64,000 nt of DNA from Neurospora crassa OR74A (Eukaryota > Ascomycota > Sordariomycetes > Sordariales > Sordariaceae): the NCBI RefSeq assembly GCF_000182925.2, contig NC_026501.1:4753917-4817916 (forward strand). Direction: 5' to 3'. The notes beneath the pieces were generated by a model, which made no database searches, was not told where the DNA came from, and worked only from the letters and a program-made list of their open reading frames with translations. This document shows, one piece after another, positions 10,398 to 22,800 of this stretch. Position 1 is the first letter of the stretch, and each line of letters begins with the position of its first letter. Position numbers and translations under genes: made by a program.

Positions 10398-13300
10398 TCA
10401 CGGACTCAGCTGCTGCATCGATACCAACTCCACCTTGGTTTGTGTTGTTTGCTTTGGGGAGGGGGAGGGGGAGGTCCATGGGGTTTCTATCGGCTTGCCA
10501 TCGGGTGAAAGTCCTTGATTCGGCGTCTGCGTCTGCGTATGTGCTTGTGTCTGCGCCTGCGCCTGTGCTTGTGCCTGTGACTGCCCAGCTGCCTGCTTGT
10601 TATGCTCCTCGCTTCCTTGCTGCCGCTGGCTTTGGCTCTGACTTCCTGTCTGTGCTTGCGTTGTTATATCCTGTTTGTGTTCCTTCTCTCCTGTCTGTAT
10701 CTGTCTTTGAACAACAGGCTCGCCGAGCCCGCCGAATCCACCTGGCGATCCTGACCCTGAAGCAGCCGAGCTTGAAGCTGAACCTGTCTGACCAGCACCA
10801 GGACCAGCACTAGCAGCAGCAGCAGCCGCCGCCGCCGCCGCAGCAGCATTAGCATTAGCAACCGTTCCCATGACGATCCGCATCTTCTCCAGCAGTTCCG
10901 GCATCCGATATGGCTTAATCAGCACGTCATCGCATCCGGCCTCCTTGGCCTCGAGGATTTGTTCTATGCGGGCGTTGGCGCTGACGGCTATAATTGGTAA
11001 CCTCCCGCCCGTTATCTTGCCCTGGCGTTCCAGCTCACGAATGTTGCGCGTGCACGTGAGCCCATCCTGGATGGGCATCTCGATGTCCATGAGGATGACT
11101 GACAAGGGGAACTTGGTGGCTGGTGTGGCTATTGTTGTCGTTGCTGGTGGTGCTTGGCTTTGATTCAGGAAACTGCCACTGACTGGCGGTGACAATGGGC
11201 TGATGGTCCCATTCAGAGCGGGAAGGGCGCCTTTGTTATTGATGCTGCCGTTCATGGGCAGGGCAGTGCCAGAACCCTGGTCGCTCACATAGCGGTCAGT
11301 CCGCTGCAGTTTATCAAGACATTCCAGGCCATGGTTTGCTACATCAACAGTGAATCCCATACTGCTGAGACCACGTCGCGTGATCTGCTGGTTGATCAGG
11401 TTGTCCTCAACAACCATGATGCCACGAATCTGGGGTGGCGGTGTTACCAATCCGCCAAGCTCAACTACAGGACTGGATGGTACAGGGCTTGGCCGCGGCG
11501 ACGATGTCGAACCCCTATGAGGATTACTGGGGCGCATCGAGCGGATATTTGGAGCCTTGGTCATCAAGTCTGCTGACATGACAGCCTTTGCTGCCACCGC
11601 CGTCGCCTCAGCATCACGGAGAGACCTCTCACTGGGGTGATGGGCTTCAATGTAAAAAGCAAAGGTGCTACCGACACCCGGTTGACTGGCCACTCCAATG
11701 GCGCCGTTCTGGAGTTCCGTGAGCCGACGGCTGATGAACAATCCAAGACCCGAGCCTCCGTACTTGATATGGGTACGACTGGACGCCTGGACGAAGCGCT
11801 GGAAGAGACTCTTCTTCTCGTCTTCTGTCAGACCCTGGCCTGTATCTTTGACTTCAAAGAGGAGAAACATGGGTTCTCCACGGTCATGGACGCTTGCTGT
11901 ATCGCTATCCTCGGCGTGACTCTCCTGGGACCTTGGGATAAACTGTACCGAACTGGTGGCCTCGGTTGGGCGTGTCAAGCTCGCACTTAGCCCGACGGTG
12001 ACGTTGCGGGTTGGACCAGTCTTGGTGAACTTTAGAGCATTGGTCAGTAGATTGATGAGAACCTGTTTCAGGCGTGACGGATCGAAGTCCAGGTATTTGA
12101 CGCCAAGATCGTAATATGACTGGTCAACAACCATGCTTAGGTTGATATCGACTCTCCGAGCCTCGACTTCGAACATCTTGAGCGCCTCCTTGACCATCTG
12201 AACCGGGTTCACGGTGATGGGCGTAATAGCCAACAACTTGGAGTCGAGCTTCGACATTGTGAGAATGTCATCAACGATGCGCTTCTGATGTTGAGCACAC
12301 CCAACTATAGTCTCTGCACTGTCGATGCCGTTGTCCAACAGCTCACAAACCTCTGCACGAAGCTCGTGGTTTGGCTGGTTGTCTGCAGTACCTTCGCTCA
12401 CATAGCTCCGCGCATCGCTGTCGCTCCCATGATGGTCGCCACCGACAAGCTCCTGAACGCGCGAGAGCGTGGCTGTGATGGCGTCTGCGCAATGTATTAT
12501 AGCGCTCAGGGGGTTGCGCATCTCATGGGAAGTCATGTCGATAAAGTTCTCCTGCTGGCGCTTGGACTCGATTGCCTCCTCTTTCCGTTGTTTCTCCCTA
12601 TCCAACTGCCACTTTTGTAACGAAACGTCACTCAGACAACCAGTGAAGGTTTGTATGACACCCTCGGCCGATCGTACAGGCATCAGCGTCGCTTGTACCC
12701 ATCGCGGCATAACCATCTTGTGGCCCGCACCGTCATCGGCAGTCCATGTTGTGCGGAGTCTGACTTCCACATTCTGAACTTTATCCTCGGCGACCATCTT
12801 CTTGAGTTTCTTCGTCACCAAGCCCACATCCTCTGCTAAGACGCACGTCTCTAACGGTCTAATCGTGACCTCGGTTGGATCGATTTTTGGCAATCCGCAC
12901 ATTTCGTAGAAAACATTGTTGGCACCCAGAAGGCGCCCCTCAAGGTCCATATCGTACATGCCAACTGTTGCGAATTCGGCCATTCTTTTGAGGTTCTCAG
13001 CCTGTTGTGCTCGTCGAACCGCCTCTTCAGCAGCGTGCTTGTGTGCCGTAACGTCTGTCAAGCATGTCATGGTCCGTATGATGCTTCCATCCGGGGCGCG
13101 CTCTGCTTTCGCCGTGGCAAAAATATGGCGTTCCTTAGACTGATCGATAGGGACGAGATCCAGACCTGCTTTCTCGAAGCTCGGAGAGTTGCGGGTTAGA
13201 GATGGAGTGACGTTCGTGAGGTTTTTTGGCTTTACCCTGAATTCGTATTCAACGTAATGCTCCGTCTTCAGTTTCTCGTGTGCGGTGAGAATGTTTTGGC

Positions 13301-15366
13301 GGTCCTCTTCCTTGACACAGGCAAGGAAGCCACTGTTTCTGATGGGGCATTTCCCTGGGAAGCCTGTCATCTTGTACCACGCGTCGTTCGCAAAGGTTAT
13401 GTTTCCTTGGGGATCGCCGAAACACATGCCGACCGGAACGAACTCAACAAGAGCCTCAAACATCTTTATTGACTCGTTCGCTTCCTTTGTTTGGATGGCC
13501 AGCTTTTCTTTGAGCATGGCTTGATCATAAGCAGCCTGCTCTGCCGCATTGCGTCCTCTTCGTGCTTCCTCCTCAAGAAGGACCACGGAGGCCAGAGAAG
13601 TGGTAAGTTTTTGACTCAAGAGTAGTATGTATTGACGATAGTCGTTGTCGTAAGGGCGTCTTGGGTTTAGACCCAGAAGAAGTAGCCCCATTGCGTCTTC
13701 CTTCTTTGTCGGCCGAATCGGCATGATCACGACAGCCCGGCACGGATCATCTTTAAAACCTCTCGTCTGCAGACCACGGAGATACTCCTGCGGAAGCGTG
13801 CCGTCCTTGGTCTGAAGAAGAAGTGGCTGGTGTGCTGTTACGGCCTCCCTAAGCGCTGGTGCTAGAGCATGCTCATTCGTGCTAAGGTTGATCGCGGTTT
13901 GAGCAATCGGATGGCCTTCTGGCACTCCCAAAGCTCCGGCCAGTCTGCATTGCTTTGTGGGACCATCGCTGCCGATTTTCATAGCACTTCCCTCTTCAAA
14001 AGCCTCCACGCTGTACAGAATCGCAAGCGGTATATCGTAACAAGGATCGACGTCGGCAAGTTCCTGAAGTGTCTTGTTCCAGTAACCATTCACATCGCGT
14101 GCGGCAGGCAGGTCCTCACCAAGCTCAACGAGCATCTGCATGCGCCGCTCCCATAATCGCACACTAGTTGTGTCCCCAACCGGATGTATAAATCCTACGC
14201 ATCGTTCCTTTTCGAGAATAGGGACGAGCGACCATTTCAAGTATGTCTCTTCAAGCCAGTGAGGACCTCCTTCCACCTCGGGTTCCCTTTCGATGAAGAA
14301 CCTCCATTCATCCTCGATCGTCGGGTCTTCCTTCCGTGCTATACGCGACATGGCATCCTTCAGCTGTTCGCCGGCTTCCTGCCACGCATTTTCCACAGTC
14401 ATTCCAAGTAGTGACGGATGTTTGGAACCGCATAGTTTACTAAATGCCTCGTTGTAGAGGGTCACATAGTTGGTGCCCCAGTAGATGGCAATTGGGCGAC
14501 TGTCAGCGAGTATTTGGTGGAAGGTCTGTTCTAAAGTCGGAGGCCAGTCTTTTATAGGCCCCAGTGGCGTTGCGGCCCAATCGACACTGTGTATCACTTC
14601 GAGAAATGACCGTGTTTCTTCATCACCAAGAGGTCAGCTGGAGACTCATGGAGCCATAGCTGGGCCAGCACAAGAGACAGGGACACATACCTGGTAAAAT
14701 ATCTGGTAGAATCCAACCCGGGTCCGTAGTCGAGCGCTTGAGAGATTGGATCATCTCTGGGGAAGCCAGTGGGTACTCGGCCGAGCCCAAAGGAAGAGTT
14801 GGCGGTCCAGATCTGGTCCGGCTAAGTGATGTGTAGTCGGGAGGTGCCAGGCTCATCGAGGATGTTAAGGATGGTACTGCAAGGGTAGCCGCGGTGGTGG
14901 TGGTACTAGCCGTGGTAGCAGCAGACGTCTGGATAGACTCGGGCGCATCATCCTTGACAGGAATCAGGCGCACCGGGGGAGGGACCGTGCTTCCGACAGG
15001 CGAGGCTTCGTCGACTCGACTTTGTGACGGTGGTTCAGAGAAGGGCGGTTGGTCATTTGCGCCCACAACGACCATGTCAGGGCGAACGATGGTACGGGTC
15101 CAGTAAATGTTCATGAAGGAGAAGTTGGCAGCTGCCTGGCCGGTGCCACTGGGGCAGACATCGGACAGGTCTGTAAGCCATTCCCATAGCTGGACATTGT
15201 TGCGCTTGCGGGTGGTGATGGCGTCCGGGAGGCGGGCGTCTGCATCGAGAGCGGGATTCGTGTAGACGATGGTGGGCGGGTGCGGGGTTAGGGCGACGAT
15301 GAAGGACGGGCGCTGGTCGGCCTCGAGCAGATCGATAATGCCGGAGGTCAGGAAGGACGGATGCAT
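10398..15366 (-). CDS. Hybrid sensor histidine kinase (PAS/GAF-HisKA-HATPase-REC)
   Basis: Two exons: 14691-15366 and 10398-14617; the 73-bp intron has donor GTATGT and a CTGAC branch. Product 1631 aa, with no membrane segment seen, so likely cytosolic. Order: Ser/Thr-rich N terminus (1-225); PAS-like region from about 233 (SVDWAATPLGPIKDWP); GAF-like region at about 370-580 (MPIRPTKKEDAMGLLLLGLN); PAS from about 614 (PVGMCFGDPQGNITFANDAW); PAS from about 768; HisKA with phospho-acceptor His near 923 (MTSHEMRNPL); N box LINLLTNALKF; G boxes DTGQGL and GGSGLGLFI; REC with VVEDN, acceptor Asp near 1403 (LMDIEMP) and KPY lysine; then a long Ala- and Gln-rich tail. All phosphorelay residues are present, so it should pass phosphate to an Ypd1-type HPt protein. 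The start is the first ATG in frame; a 187-codon upstream ORF overlaps it by one base. I do not assign a fungal HHK group. Confidence 0.9.
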
Positions 15367-15929
15367 TATTTCCACCGGCAGGGAGAAGATGCTCCAGTAG
15401 GGACGGGGTCGGTTACGGTCGTCGTCTCAGTATGAATGCTGCCGGTGCTTGCTTGCTTGCTCGCTCCCAACCGGCACGGCGCTGCGGCTGGAGAGCCTGA
15501 GAAGACTGGACGGGACTGGACTGGACGTTGCGCCTGGCGATCCACCAAGCCACCCAAGCCGGGGGGGAATACCCAGCGGGGAAAGTGATATGTCTGATAC
15601 GAACGCAGGATCTGAGATACACGACACAGAAAGCTATTCCTCGATATACGTCCTCTCGGTGGTGACCGACGCGGAGTGGGTGAGCTGGGGAGCCAAAATT
15701 GGAAGTGCAGTGATACTGTACGCAACAAAAAACGAATGTGACTTGCGACTTTGCGATCTACGACTATAAAACCTAGACGTAGACACGGAAACCTCGATAG
15801 TATCAAGGGTAGGGGTAGACGCTGAACTGGAGGCTGGAGTGAGACACCAGCAGGCAGCTTTTGGGGGATGGAGTGGTGGTGATCGTGATGCTGCTGTTGG
15901 CGAAAGGCGCGCAAAGACGCATTTGACAT
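15366..15929 (-). promoter_or_regulatory. Upstream ORF overlapping the kinase start (TAATG)
   Basis: An ATG at 15929 opens a 187-codon frame whose TAA stop shares its last A with the kinase ATG at 15366. The translation has no family pattern and looks like leader sequence. If the transcript starts upstream of 15929 unspliced, this frame would be read first and kinase translation would need reinitiation or leaky scanning. It could instead be removed by a 5' UTR intron or lie upstream of the transcription start. Confidence 0.4.
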
Positions 15930-17957
15930 TCGAGCTAGGCCACAATTTTTCCTGAATCTCCAGCAGGATTGCAGGCTCCCCGTCGTTCGTTCCCGCGCTT
16001 TGGGTGTTGATGGTCAAAGGACAGGACGGATGGGAGGGGGGATACCTTATCGTGAACCTCTTGAAAGGACTGAAGGAATATCCGCTACCAACCGAACCTT
16101 TCCAAAGAAGAAAGAGACAGGATTCGGAAACCAAGAGAGCGAAAACAGGCCCAAGCAGGTGAACCTAGAAAGGTCACATGGGCGACCGGGACGAAGATTT
16201 GGTTAGTGGTGTAGCAGGCGCAGCGCCGACGCGCGACCTGGCGAAAGGTGACGATAGGGAGATGGTCCGGGGAATCGGGGGACGGGGACCGACAGGAGGG
16301 GACCTTGGAGGACCTTGGAATCGTGGCGTGTCGTAGTATTTTGCTGCTGTAGGCCCGGTGCTATTTGGTGCTAGCACAATATCCCATGTGTATACACGCA
16401 AGCACTGGTAGACATGGGATGATTAGTGGAGGTGAGGTATGGGGTAAAGGTGAATTGAGGTTCCACGTTTCCAGCCTTGGGTTCAGGGTTGGCGGGCGTT
16501 TTTGGCAGTCAGGTTATACCCGGGCCGTCACGATATCCGGTAAGTGAGTAATCAGGTGCCCGGGGGGGTAAAGACCCGGAGTAGTTATCGAATAGGTAGG
16601 TTGACCGCAGGAGATGGGCAGTTGATGTGTTGATACCGACCCTTTCTTGTTTGGTGTTGAAGTCGAATTGGGCTCAGGCCACAGGTAGCAGGTATCCCCG
16701 TCCGCGGTACACTAGTTAGTACTCAAGGATGTTGGACGGAAATCGCAGACTGTGAGGAATTGGAGGGCAAGAATGTAGGGCCCAAAATGGGCAACGTGAT
16801 GCTACCGAGGAGGGAAAAAGGGCGAAAGATGTATGTACAAACTACAAGCTGGAGACTCTTGGGAGAGAGTCTTGTCGTCCTTTTTCGTGCGTGCTATACC
16901 GTGCAGAATTGAAACTGGGAAAGGTGGATGGGCACGGATGGGAAAAGCATCCAGTGGGAAATGCAACCGAATTGTGCAGGATGCTCCAAAAACCCTTGAA
17001 TCCAGTGGAATACCACCCTAGGGAGGAAGGGCGATCGCGGCCCGATTTGGGTTGGCTTCTTGGCTTCTTTTTACAAGGACTTTGGGCTGCAGTGTCACTG
17101 GCCAGTCGAGGGTCAGTTTACATGAGACGCCCCGTTCGTCGCCGACCGTCACAGGATTCATAATGTCTCTCATCAAGACCGGAGATGCGACTCGTTGTAG
17201 TTGTACATATCTGATTTAGACCTGAACCTCCTGTCTGCACGCCCTCGGATGACAGCTGTAGTAACTTCCTCGAAAGCCTCCATGCCTTCCGTCATAACAC
17301 ATTGCCGGGAGATGCCCATTTGGCGGGACTACGGAAGTAACGGCTGGCGGGCAGGCCGGAATGGTGGCCGCAGATCTGAGGGCTGGCGGTTTGGATTTTG
17401 CAGCGCACATGCCAGCTCGACGAGTTGATTAGCTGCAGTATCTGATGATGATTTGCAACAGTTTCTAAAATAAACAAAAGACCCCCCCTTTTTTTCGAGA
17501 ACACGAACTTTTATCAACCTAGCTTTTCTTGACTGAAACTCCGTCTAGAGGTACTTGTGGTGACCCGAATGTTCCGTGGTCGTGCTGTTAACCCAAGTTC
17601 CAACCCGATCAACAGTTTGACCGGGAATCTGTTGACGTTGATTCTGGTCTTATACCAGTTCACCATTCCATTATCACCAGCGGTCAGACATAACCTGTTG
17701 ATACTTTCTTTGGCCTGGGAATTGCTTGTCCTGCCATACCCCGACTGACAAATTCCACGCCTCGTTTTTTTTTTTTTTTTTTCGCGTCTATCACAATACC
17801 CCTTCTCAGCCTCCTGTTTTTGAGTGTATCCAGTATTTTCGTTACAGTGCCGAGTCCTTTTGAAGGCCTTTCCCGGTCACTCCTTTTCCCAGCAAACTAT
17901 CAGATCACATAGTAACAACAGCAAACCCAACAAAACAAGCCCCATCCTGTAGAACTC
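15367..17957. other. Long leader/promoter of the histidine kinase
   Basis: 2.6 kb between the kinase start and the 3' end of SAICAR synthetase, both on the minus strand. It holds the upstream ORF at 15366-15929 (listed separately) and a T17-like run near 17765-17782. One TAGAGGTA lies at 17546-17553. The length suggests a large regulatory region or a 5' UTR with introns, which cannot be resolved without transcripts. Confidence 0.4.
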
Positions 17958-18881
17958 TCAAAGCTCACCAAGGGCTTCCTCCAATGTCTTGCCCGTAAGC
18001 AGCTTGAAGGCCTCCTTGTACCTGGCGCTCGTGGCTTCAGCAAGCTCCTGCGGCATCTCGACGCCGTCCTTGGCCTTGAGCCCCTCCTTAGTGAGCCAGT
18101 TGCGCAGGAACTGCTTGTCGAAACTGTCCTGGTCTCGTCCGACCTCGTACTCGCTGGCCGGCCAGAAGCGTGACGAGTCAGGGGTCAAGACCTCGTCAAT
18201 GAGAACAATGTCGTCCGTCTCCTCATCCAGGCCGAACTCGAACTTGGTGTCGGCGATGATGATGCCGTGTTCGCGCGCATACTCGGCCGCAGTGGAGTAG
18301 ACCTTGAGCGCCAACTCCTCGATGCGCGCCGCGTACTTGTCTCCAACAATCTCGGCCGCCTTCTCGGGGGAGATGTTCTCGTCGTGGTCGCCCAGCTCTG
18401 CCTTGGTGCTCGGGGTGTACAGGGGCTTGGGGAAAGGAGAGCATTGCTGAAGGCCGGCAGGTTGGGGGATGCCGTGGACCGTGCCCGTCTTCTGATACTC
18501 GTTCCAGGCGCTACCAGTAATATAGCCACGAACGATAGCTTCGATGGGGAAGACCTTGAGCTTCCTGACCTGCATGCTACGGCCCCGGATCAAGGACTTG
18601 TCTTCATCGCTGACCGAGGGGGGAGGAGTGAGGCTGATAAAATGCGTCTTGAGACCTGGAATCCGCTCCCCGAGGACTTTAAACCAGTGAGCAGTAAGCT
18701 GTGTGAGGATGGCGCCCTTCTGGGGGACACCATTGGCCATGATGACATCGTACGCCGAAATGCGGTCGGTAGTAACGAACAGCAGTGTCTTGTCATCAAT
18801 CTCATACAGGTCGCGGACCTTGCCGCTGGTCAGCTTGGGCAGCGACTGGAGCTCAATGGTGGTTACCACGGGAATCGACAT
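17958..18881 (-). CDS. ade1: SAICAR synthetase (phosphoribosylaminoimidazole-succinocarboxamide synthase)
   Basis: Single-exon 307-aa enzyme of de novo purine synthesis; it joins CAIR and aspartate using ATP to give SAICAR, in the cytosol. Both family signatures are visible: FPIEAIVRGYITGSAWNEYQ at about residue 113, and ADTKFEFGLDEETDDIVLID followed by EVLTPDSSRFWPASEY at about 215-250. The N-terminal GKVRDLYEIDDKTLLFVTTD with RISAYDV is the nucleotide-binding lobe. Length matches yeast Ade1 (306 aa), and the ATG at 18881 gives the standard MS start. From established knowledge, ad-3A in Neurospora is the equivalent locus. It faces the protease gene at 21211 across a 2.3-kb divergent region. 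Nothing is missing. Confidence 0.96.
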   Translation of the reverse strand: MSIPVVTTIELQSLPKLTSGKVRDLYEIDDKTLLFVTTDRISAYDVIMANGVPQKGAILTQLTAHWFKVLGERIPGLKTHFISLTPPPSVSDEDKSLIRGRSMQVRKLKVFPIEAIVRGYITGSAWNEYQKTGTVHGIPQPAGLQQCSPFPKPLYTPSTKAELGDHDENISPEKAAEIVGDKYAARIEELALKVYSTAAEYAREHGIIIADTKFEFGLDEETDDIVLIDEVLTPDSSRFWPASEYEVGRDQDSFDKQFLRNWLTKEGLKAKDGVEMPQELAEATSARYKEAFKLLTGKTLEEALGEL

Positions 18882-21210
18882 GGTTGTGGTTGTTGTTGGT
18901 GATCTGCTTTGTTGGTGGTGGTGGACGGGACGGAACTGGACGGATCAGAACCAAGACGCAAAACTGCGCAGTGCAGTATGTTGTTGTGGTCTTTATGGGG
19001 CGATCGGAAGGTACGATTGGAGATCACTCAATGGGTGACTCGGATTAATCCTTCAGGAACGAATGACTCTTTTTGATAAGAACAAGAGCGGGTCGCACCT
19101 CCAGTTGCAACCCCCTCGGGATGTGGACCGGGTGTCGACGGCCTTCTTTTTCGGCGACGGTGGAATGACCCATTGACCCCCCTCTCCAGTCCAGCTCACT
19201 AGCGAAGCAGGACAAAATTTTCAGGTGTCTTTTTAGTGTCGTAGGGCTGCTGCACAATGAATGCACAATGCAGACTGGTTGCACACCATGGCCGAGCAGA
19301 GTCCGTGGTGGCATGCCGTTCCACGTGTCGGGTCTGATCAGCGCCGGACCGTATCCGTCCGACGGGGACCGTTGGGGATTCGTTCGACCGTCACCTCCAG
19401 CGTTTATCGTCCGACCACCACCACCACCACCACCACCACTAACCACAACGTCGTCCCAGGTATGTTCTCAAGACTCGAAGCGGCCCATGTTATTGGATGT
19501 TGTGTGTTTGGCTGTTATAAAAGAGATGAAAGACTTGAACCTCTGGGTTGAAAGCTGTGCGCACTCAGGCACTGCCATGGAAACCGACCATAAACTGCCG
19601 AACCTGGGCCGCTTGGGCCTCTTTTTTTTATCAGACGATGTACGCTGTAAGAACATCGAAGCAGCCCTACAAGCAGGCGAACGGGGGGAGGGACAAAGCA
19701 GTCGGTGGAACCCGGTGGCAGATGCCCCTGTGTAGGTAGTGTAGTGACTATAGTACAAGTCTAAACTTGGTGAGGGGCTGAACCGTTGTGTGTGTATCTG
19801 AAGATTGTTGACATCGATTCCTTGAAGATTCCCTGGGTCTCATCCCATCCCTCCACAGTCCACCGTCTTCCATTTGACTTCCATGATTTGGGTTTCTGAG
19901 ACTCCCCACCCTCTTCTGCTACCTTCATCTCTTAGCAACGATCTTCAGCATTACCAGACGATAGGATTCTTCGTTCACAACCCTTGCCCAGATTAGACCG
20001 GAAAGTGGTGAACTAGCGCTAGCCTCCAGGCCCAACCCGGTTTATCTCTAGAGGGAAAATTTTTGATTGTGACTCGACAAATCGAGCCTCAACCTGGAGC
20101 CGTTCGCTTAGTGCAGAACCAACCGAACCACTCATTTCGATTTTCGAGTGACGCAGCGTCCAGCGCAACCTCACGACCGCGCTTCAACAAACGGGAGGAA
20201 ATTGGCAGAGAGGATCGACCTACACCGCAGGATCCTGGACGCTATCAACGCAGGCTGGAACGACATGAACCGTGGTATTTGCTGAGAGGATGGAGCCTTG
20301 GAGTAGGAGGCCGGAGCATGACAAAGCTGGATTGATGCTGGGCAGGAATTCATTCTTCTTCTTCTTGCTTTCTTTCTCGCACGAGACAAAGGAAGTACGC
20401 GCGTCAAGAAAAATTACCCAAGAGTTGCTGAGGAAATGGCAGGTTCTGGGGGTGGTATTCAGTGGCCTTGGTGGTCGTTTGTCGTTGGCTGATAGGTTGG
20501 CCGTGGTTGGCATCACAGCAGCTGACAGGCGGGCACGTTGCTATTGAACGTCGGATACGGGCAGTAGTTTCTTGGCTTCTTGTGCCGTTGGCTCCCCCGT
20601 GGCTCTTTTCCCAGGGTCAGGAGGGCTTCATCGGCGCCCATGGAGAAATTGAACATGGGGAAGCTTCTGCCCCTGGAGGGCTGCCTTGAAAGATGTCCGG
20701 GGAGCCCCCGTCCACGCCACACCCCAATGTTTGGTTTTCGCCCAAGTCTTTCTTCGGTTTGCAACGCCCAAGGCTAACCAAAAGAGCTATGCGGCGCCGG
20801 GGTTGCTCCTGAGTTGCTTTCCATCATCCAGGTGGCCGGCTCTTCGGCTTGCTCCTCAACATCAAAAGGGCGTCAATCAACTCCAGCTTTCTTATTTATA
20901 ACCTTTGTTGCGCTTGACATACCTACCCGAGCAACCGGAAATCCAGAGACTCGCGAGACTCTGCAAAGCGGCTCCGCTCCTCTCCCCCGTCTTTGTATCC
21001 ACCCTCGACGAGGCTACACACCGATCCGATCCGATTCAAGGAGGACCCGGTCGAGTTCGCCAGCCCGTTCCATACCGGTTCTGGACCGCGTGAACAACTG
21101 TGGACATCTGTTGACGGTTTTCGCCTTAATGCGATCTACTTAACCCTCTCTCGCTTCCGTCTCAACTTCCCACAGCATCCTGTTCCGTTGGAAAAGGGGT
21201 CATTGCTGCT
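18882..21210. other. Divergent promoter region (SAICAR synthetase / aspartyl protease)
   Basis: 2.3 kb with no supportable gene. Includes a (CCA)n run at 19414-19439. The part at 20900-21200 is pyrimidine-rich and is the probable leader of the protease. Short overlapping frames here have no family match. Confidence 0.4.
19414..19439 (+). repeat. (CCA)n microsatellite
   Basis: About eight CCA units in the divergent region between SAICAR synthetase and the protease. Confidence 0.85.
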
Positions 21211-22800
21211 ATGAAGTCTACCTTGGCCACTCTGCTGGCCCTGGCCTCAGTAGCCGTTGCCGAGAATGGTGTCGTCAACTTCCCTCTCAACAGAGGCGTG
21301 CCTCACTTCAGGGTCGGCAACGTGCGCCAGAACGTCAAGCGCGACACCTACAGCCAGGCCCTGATCAACAACATTACCGGCGGTGCTTATTATGCCGAGG
21401 TCACTGTGGGCACTCCGGGCCAGAAAGTCAGCGTTGTGTTGGATACGGGAAGCAGCGACCTCTGGGTTGTGAGCTACAAGGCGGATTTATGCACCGACCC
21501 TTCAATTCAGCGGCAATGGGGGGATTCGTGCGACAAGACGTACAACCCGACCAAGAGCTCTTCGTACAAGGTCCTAGAGGAGGATAGCTTCGAGATCCGG
21601 TACCTCGACAATAGCACTGCCGCGGGTGACTACATTACGGACGACCTCAATATTGGCGGAGCCACTATCAAGTCTCTGCAGATGGGCTATGCGACCAAGA
21701 CCGTCCGCGGCGCCGGCATCTTGGGCGTGGGCTACTCATCCAACGTGGCTTCCCAACAACGCTACCCCAACCTGATTGACCAGTTCGTCGCGCAAAAGCT
21801 CATCACCACCAAGGCCTACTCTCTCTACCTCAACGACCGCCGCAGCGACACGGGTAGCATCCTCTTTGGCGGCATCGACAAGGACAAGTTCATTGGCGAC
21901 CTGTCGATCCTGCCCATTTACCTGGCCAAGGGGCAAGCCGAGCCCATCCACTTTGAAGTCGAGATGCAGAGTGTCTCGCTCGCCCTGACCAAGAACGGCA
22001 AGACCACCAAGATCATCTCCACCGACCCGTCCCTCAGCCAAACCTCGACCATCGCCATCCTCGATTCCGGCACCACCCTCTCCTACCTGCCCTCCAAGAT
22101 CACCGACCAGATCCACACCAAACTCTCCGTCTACGTCGACGAAATCTGGACCGGCCTGACTTTCATCGACTGCCAGTACCTCACCTCCAACCCGGACCTG
22201 CGTTTGTCTTTTACCTTTGGCGCCAACGCCACCATCTCCGTGCCCGTTTGGGAACTCGTCCTCGACCTGCTAGGCGAGAGCCAATCCGAGCTCCCCTTCA
22301 AGATGCCCTTCAAGAACGCCTGCATCTTTGGCATCCAGAGCACCGCCGGCTTCCAAGAGGACAACTTCGATGAGGACTGGGCCCTCCTCGGTGAGACCTT
22401 TTTGCGGTCTGCCTATGTTGTGTACGACCTCACCCACCACCAGATCGGCATCGCGCAGGCGAACTTGAACAGCACGACGACCGATATTGTTGAGCTTAGC
22501 GGGGCGGATGGCGGGTTGCCGACTGGATTGACGGGTGTGAAGGAGCAGCAGACAAGCAATGATCCATCGGGCAATGCGGGATCCGGATCGGGTTCTTCTA
22601 CGGATAAGGACGGCGCCAAGGAGACGGAGACTGTCACTGCTGGGTCGACCGCTGCTACGGGGACAGCTGCTTCGGGGGCCAAGGAGACGGATAGCGCCGC
22701 GGCCGGGTTAAGTGCAAGGGGAGGTGCTGTTGGTGCTTTGGCCGTTGCGTCGCTCACGGGCTTCCTTGCCCTTGTTGGAGGCGCGGTTGTTGCCCTGTAG
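21211..22800 (+). CDS. GPI-anchored pepsin-like aspartyl protease (yapsin/OpsB type)
   Basis: Single-exon 529-aa secreted protease of family A1. Residues 1-17 are a signal peptide (MKSTLATLLALASVAVA). A dibasic KR at 43-44 marks the likely propeptide cleavage site. The two catalytic aspartates are in DTGSSDLWV (Asp78) and ILDSGTTLSYLP (Asp285), with the flap region around 130 and conserved GILGVGY at 169-175. Near the C terminus a Ser/Thr/Gly-rich stalk (about 445-505) leads to a hydrophobic tail (GALAVASLTGFLALVGGAVV) that ends the protein, the classic GPI-attachment layout. Such enzymes sit on the plasma membrane or wall and process secreted and wall proteins after basic residues. Aspergillus OpsB and yeast yapsins are the closest families from memory. 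Catalytic residues are intact. Confidence 0.93.
   Translation: MKSTLATLLALASVAVAENGVVNFPLNRGVPHFRVGNVRQNVKRDTYSQALINNITGGAYYAEVTVGTPGQKVSVVLDTGSSDLWVVSYKADLCTDPSIQRQWGDSCDKTYNPTKSSSYKVLEEDSFEIRYLDNSTAAGDYITDDLNIGGATIKSLQMGYATKTVRGAGILGVGYSSNVASQQRYPNLIDQFVAQKLITTKAYSLYLNDRRSDTGSILFGGIDKDKFIGDLSILPIYLAKGQAEPIHFEVEMQSVSLALTKNGKTTKIISTDPSLSQTSTIAILDSGTTLSYLPSKITDQIHTKLSVYVDEIWTGLTFIDCQYLTSNPDLRLSFTFGANATISVPVWELVLDLLGESQSELPFKMPFKNACIFGIQSTAGFQEDNFDEDWALLGETFLRSAYVVYDLTHHQIGIAQANLNSTTTDIVELSGADGGLPTGLTGVKEQQTSNDPSGNAGSGSGSSTDKDGAKETETVTAGSTAATGTAASGAKETDSAAAGLSARGGAVGALAVASLTGFLALVGGAVVAL

Noticed and set aside
18267-18902. 211-codon frame antisense to SAICAR synthetase
   Set aside because: Mirror of a GC3-rich coding sequence; the sense enzyme is certain.
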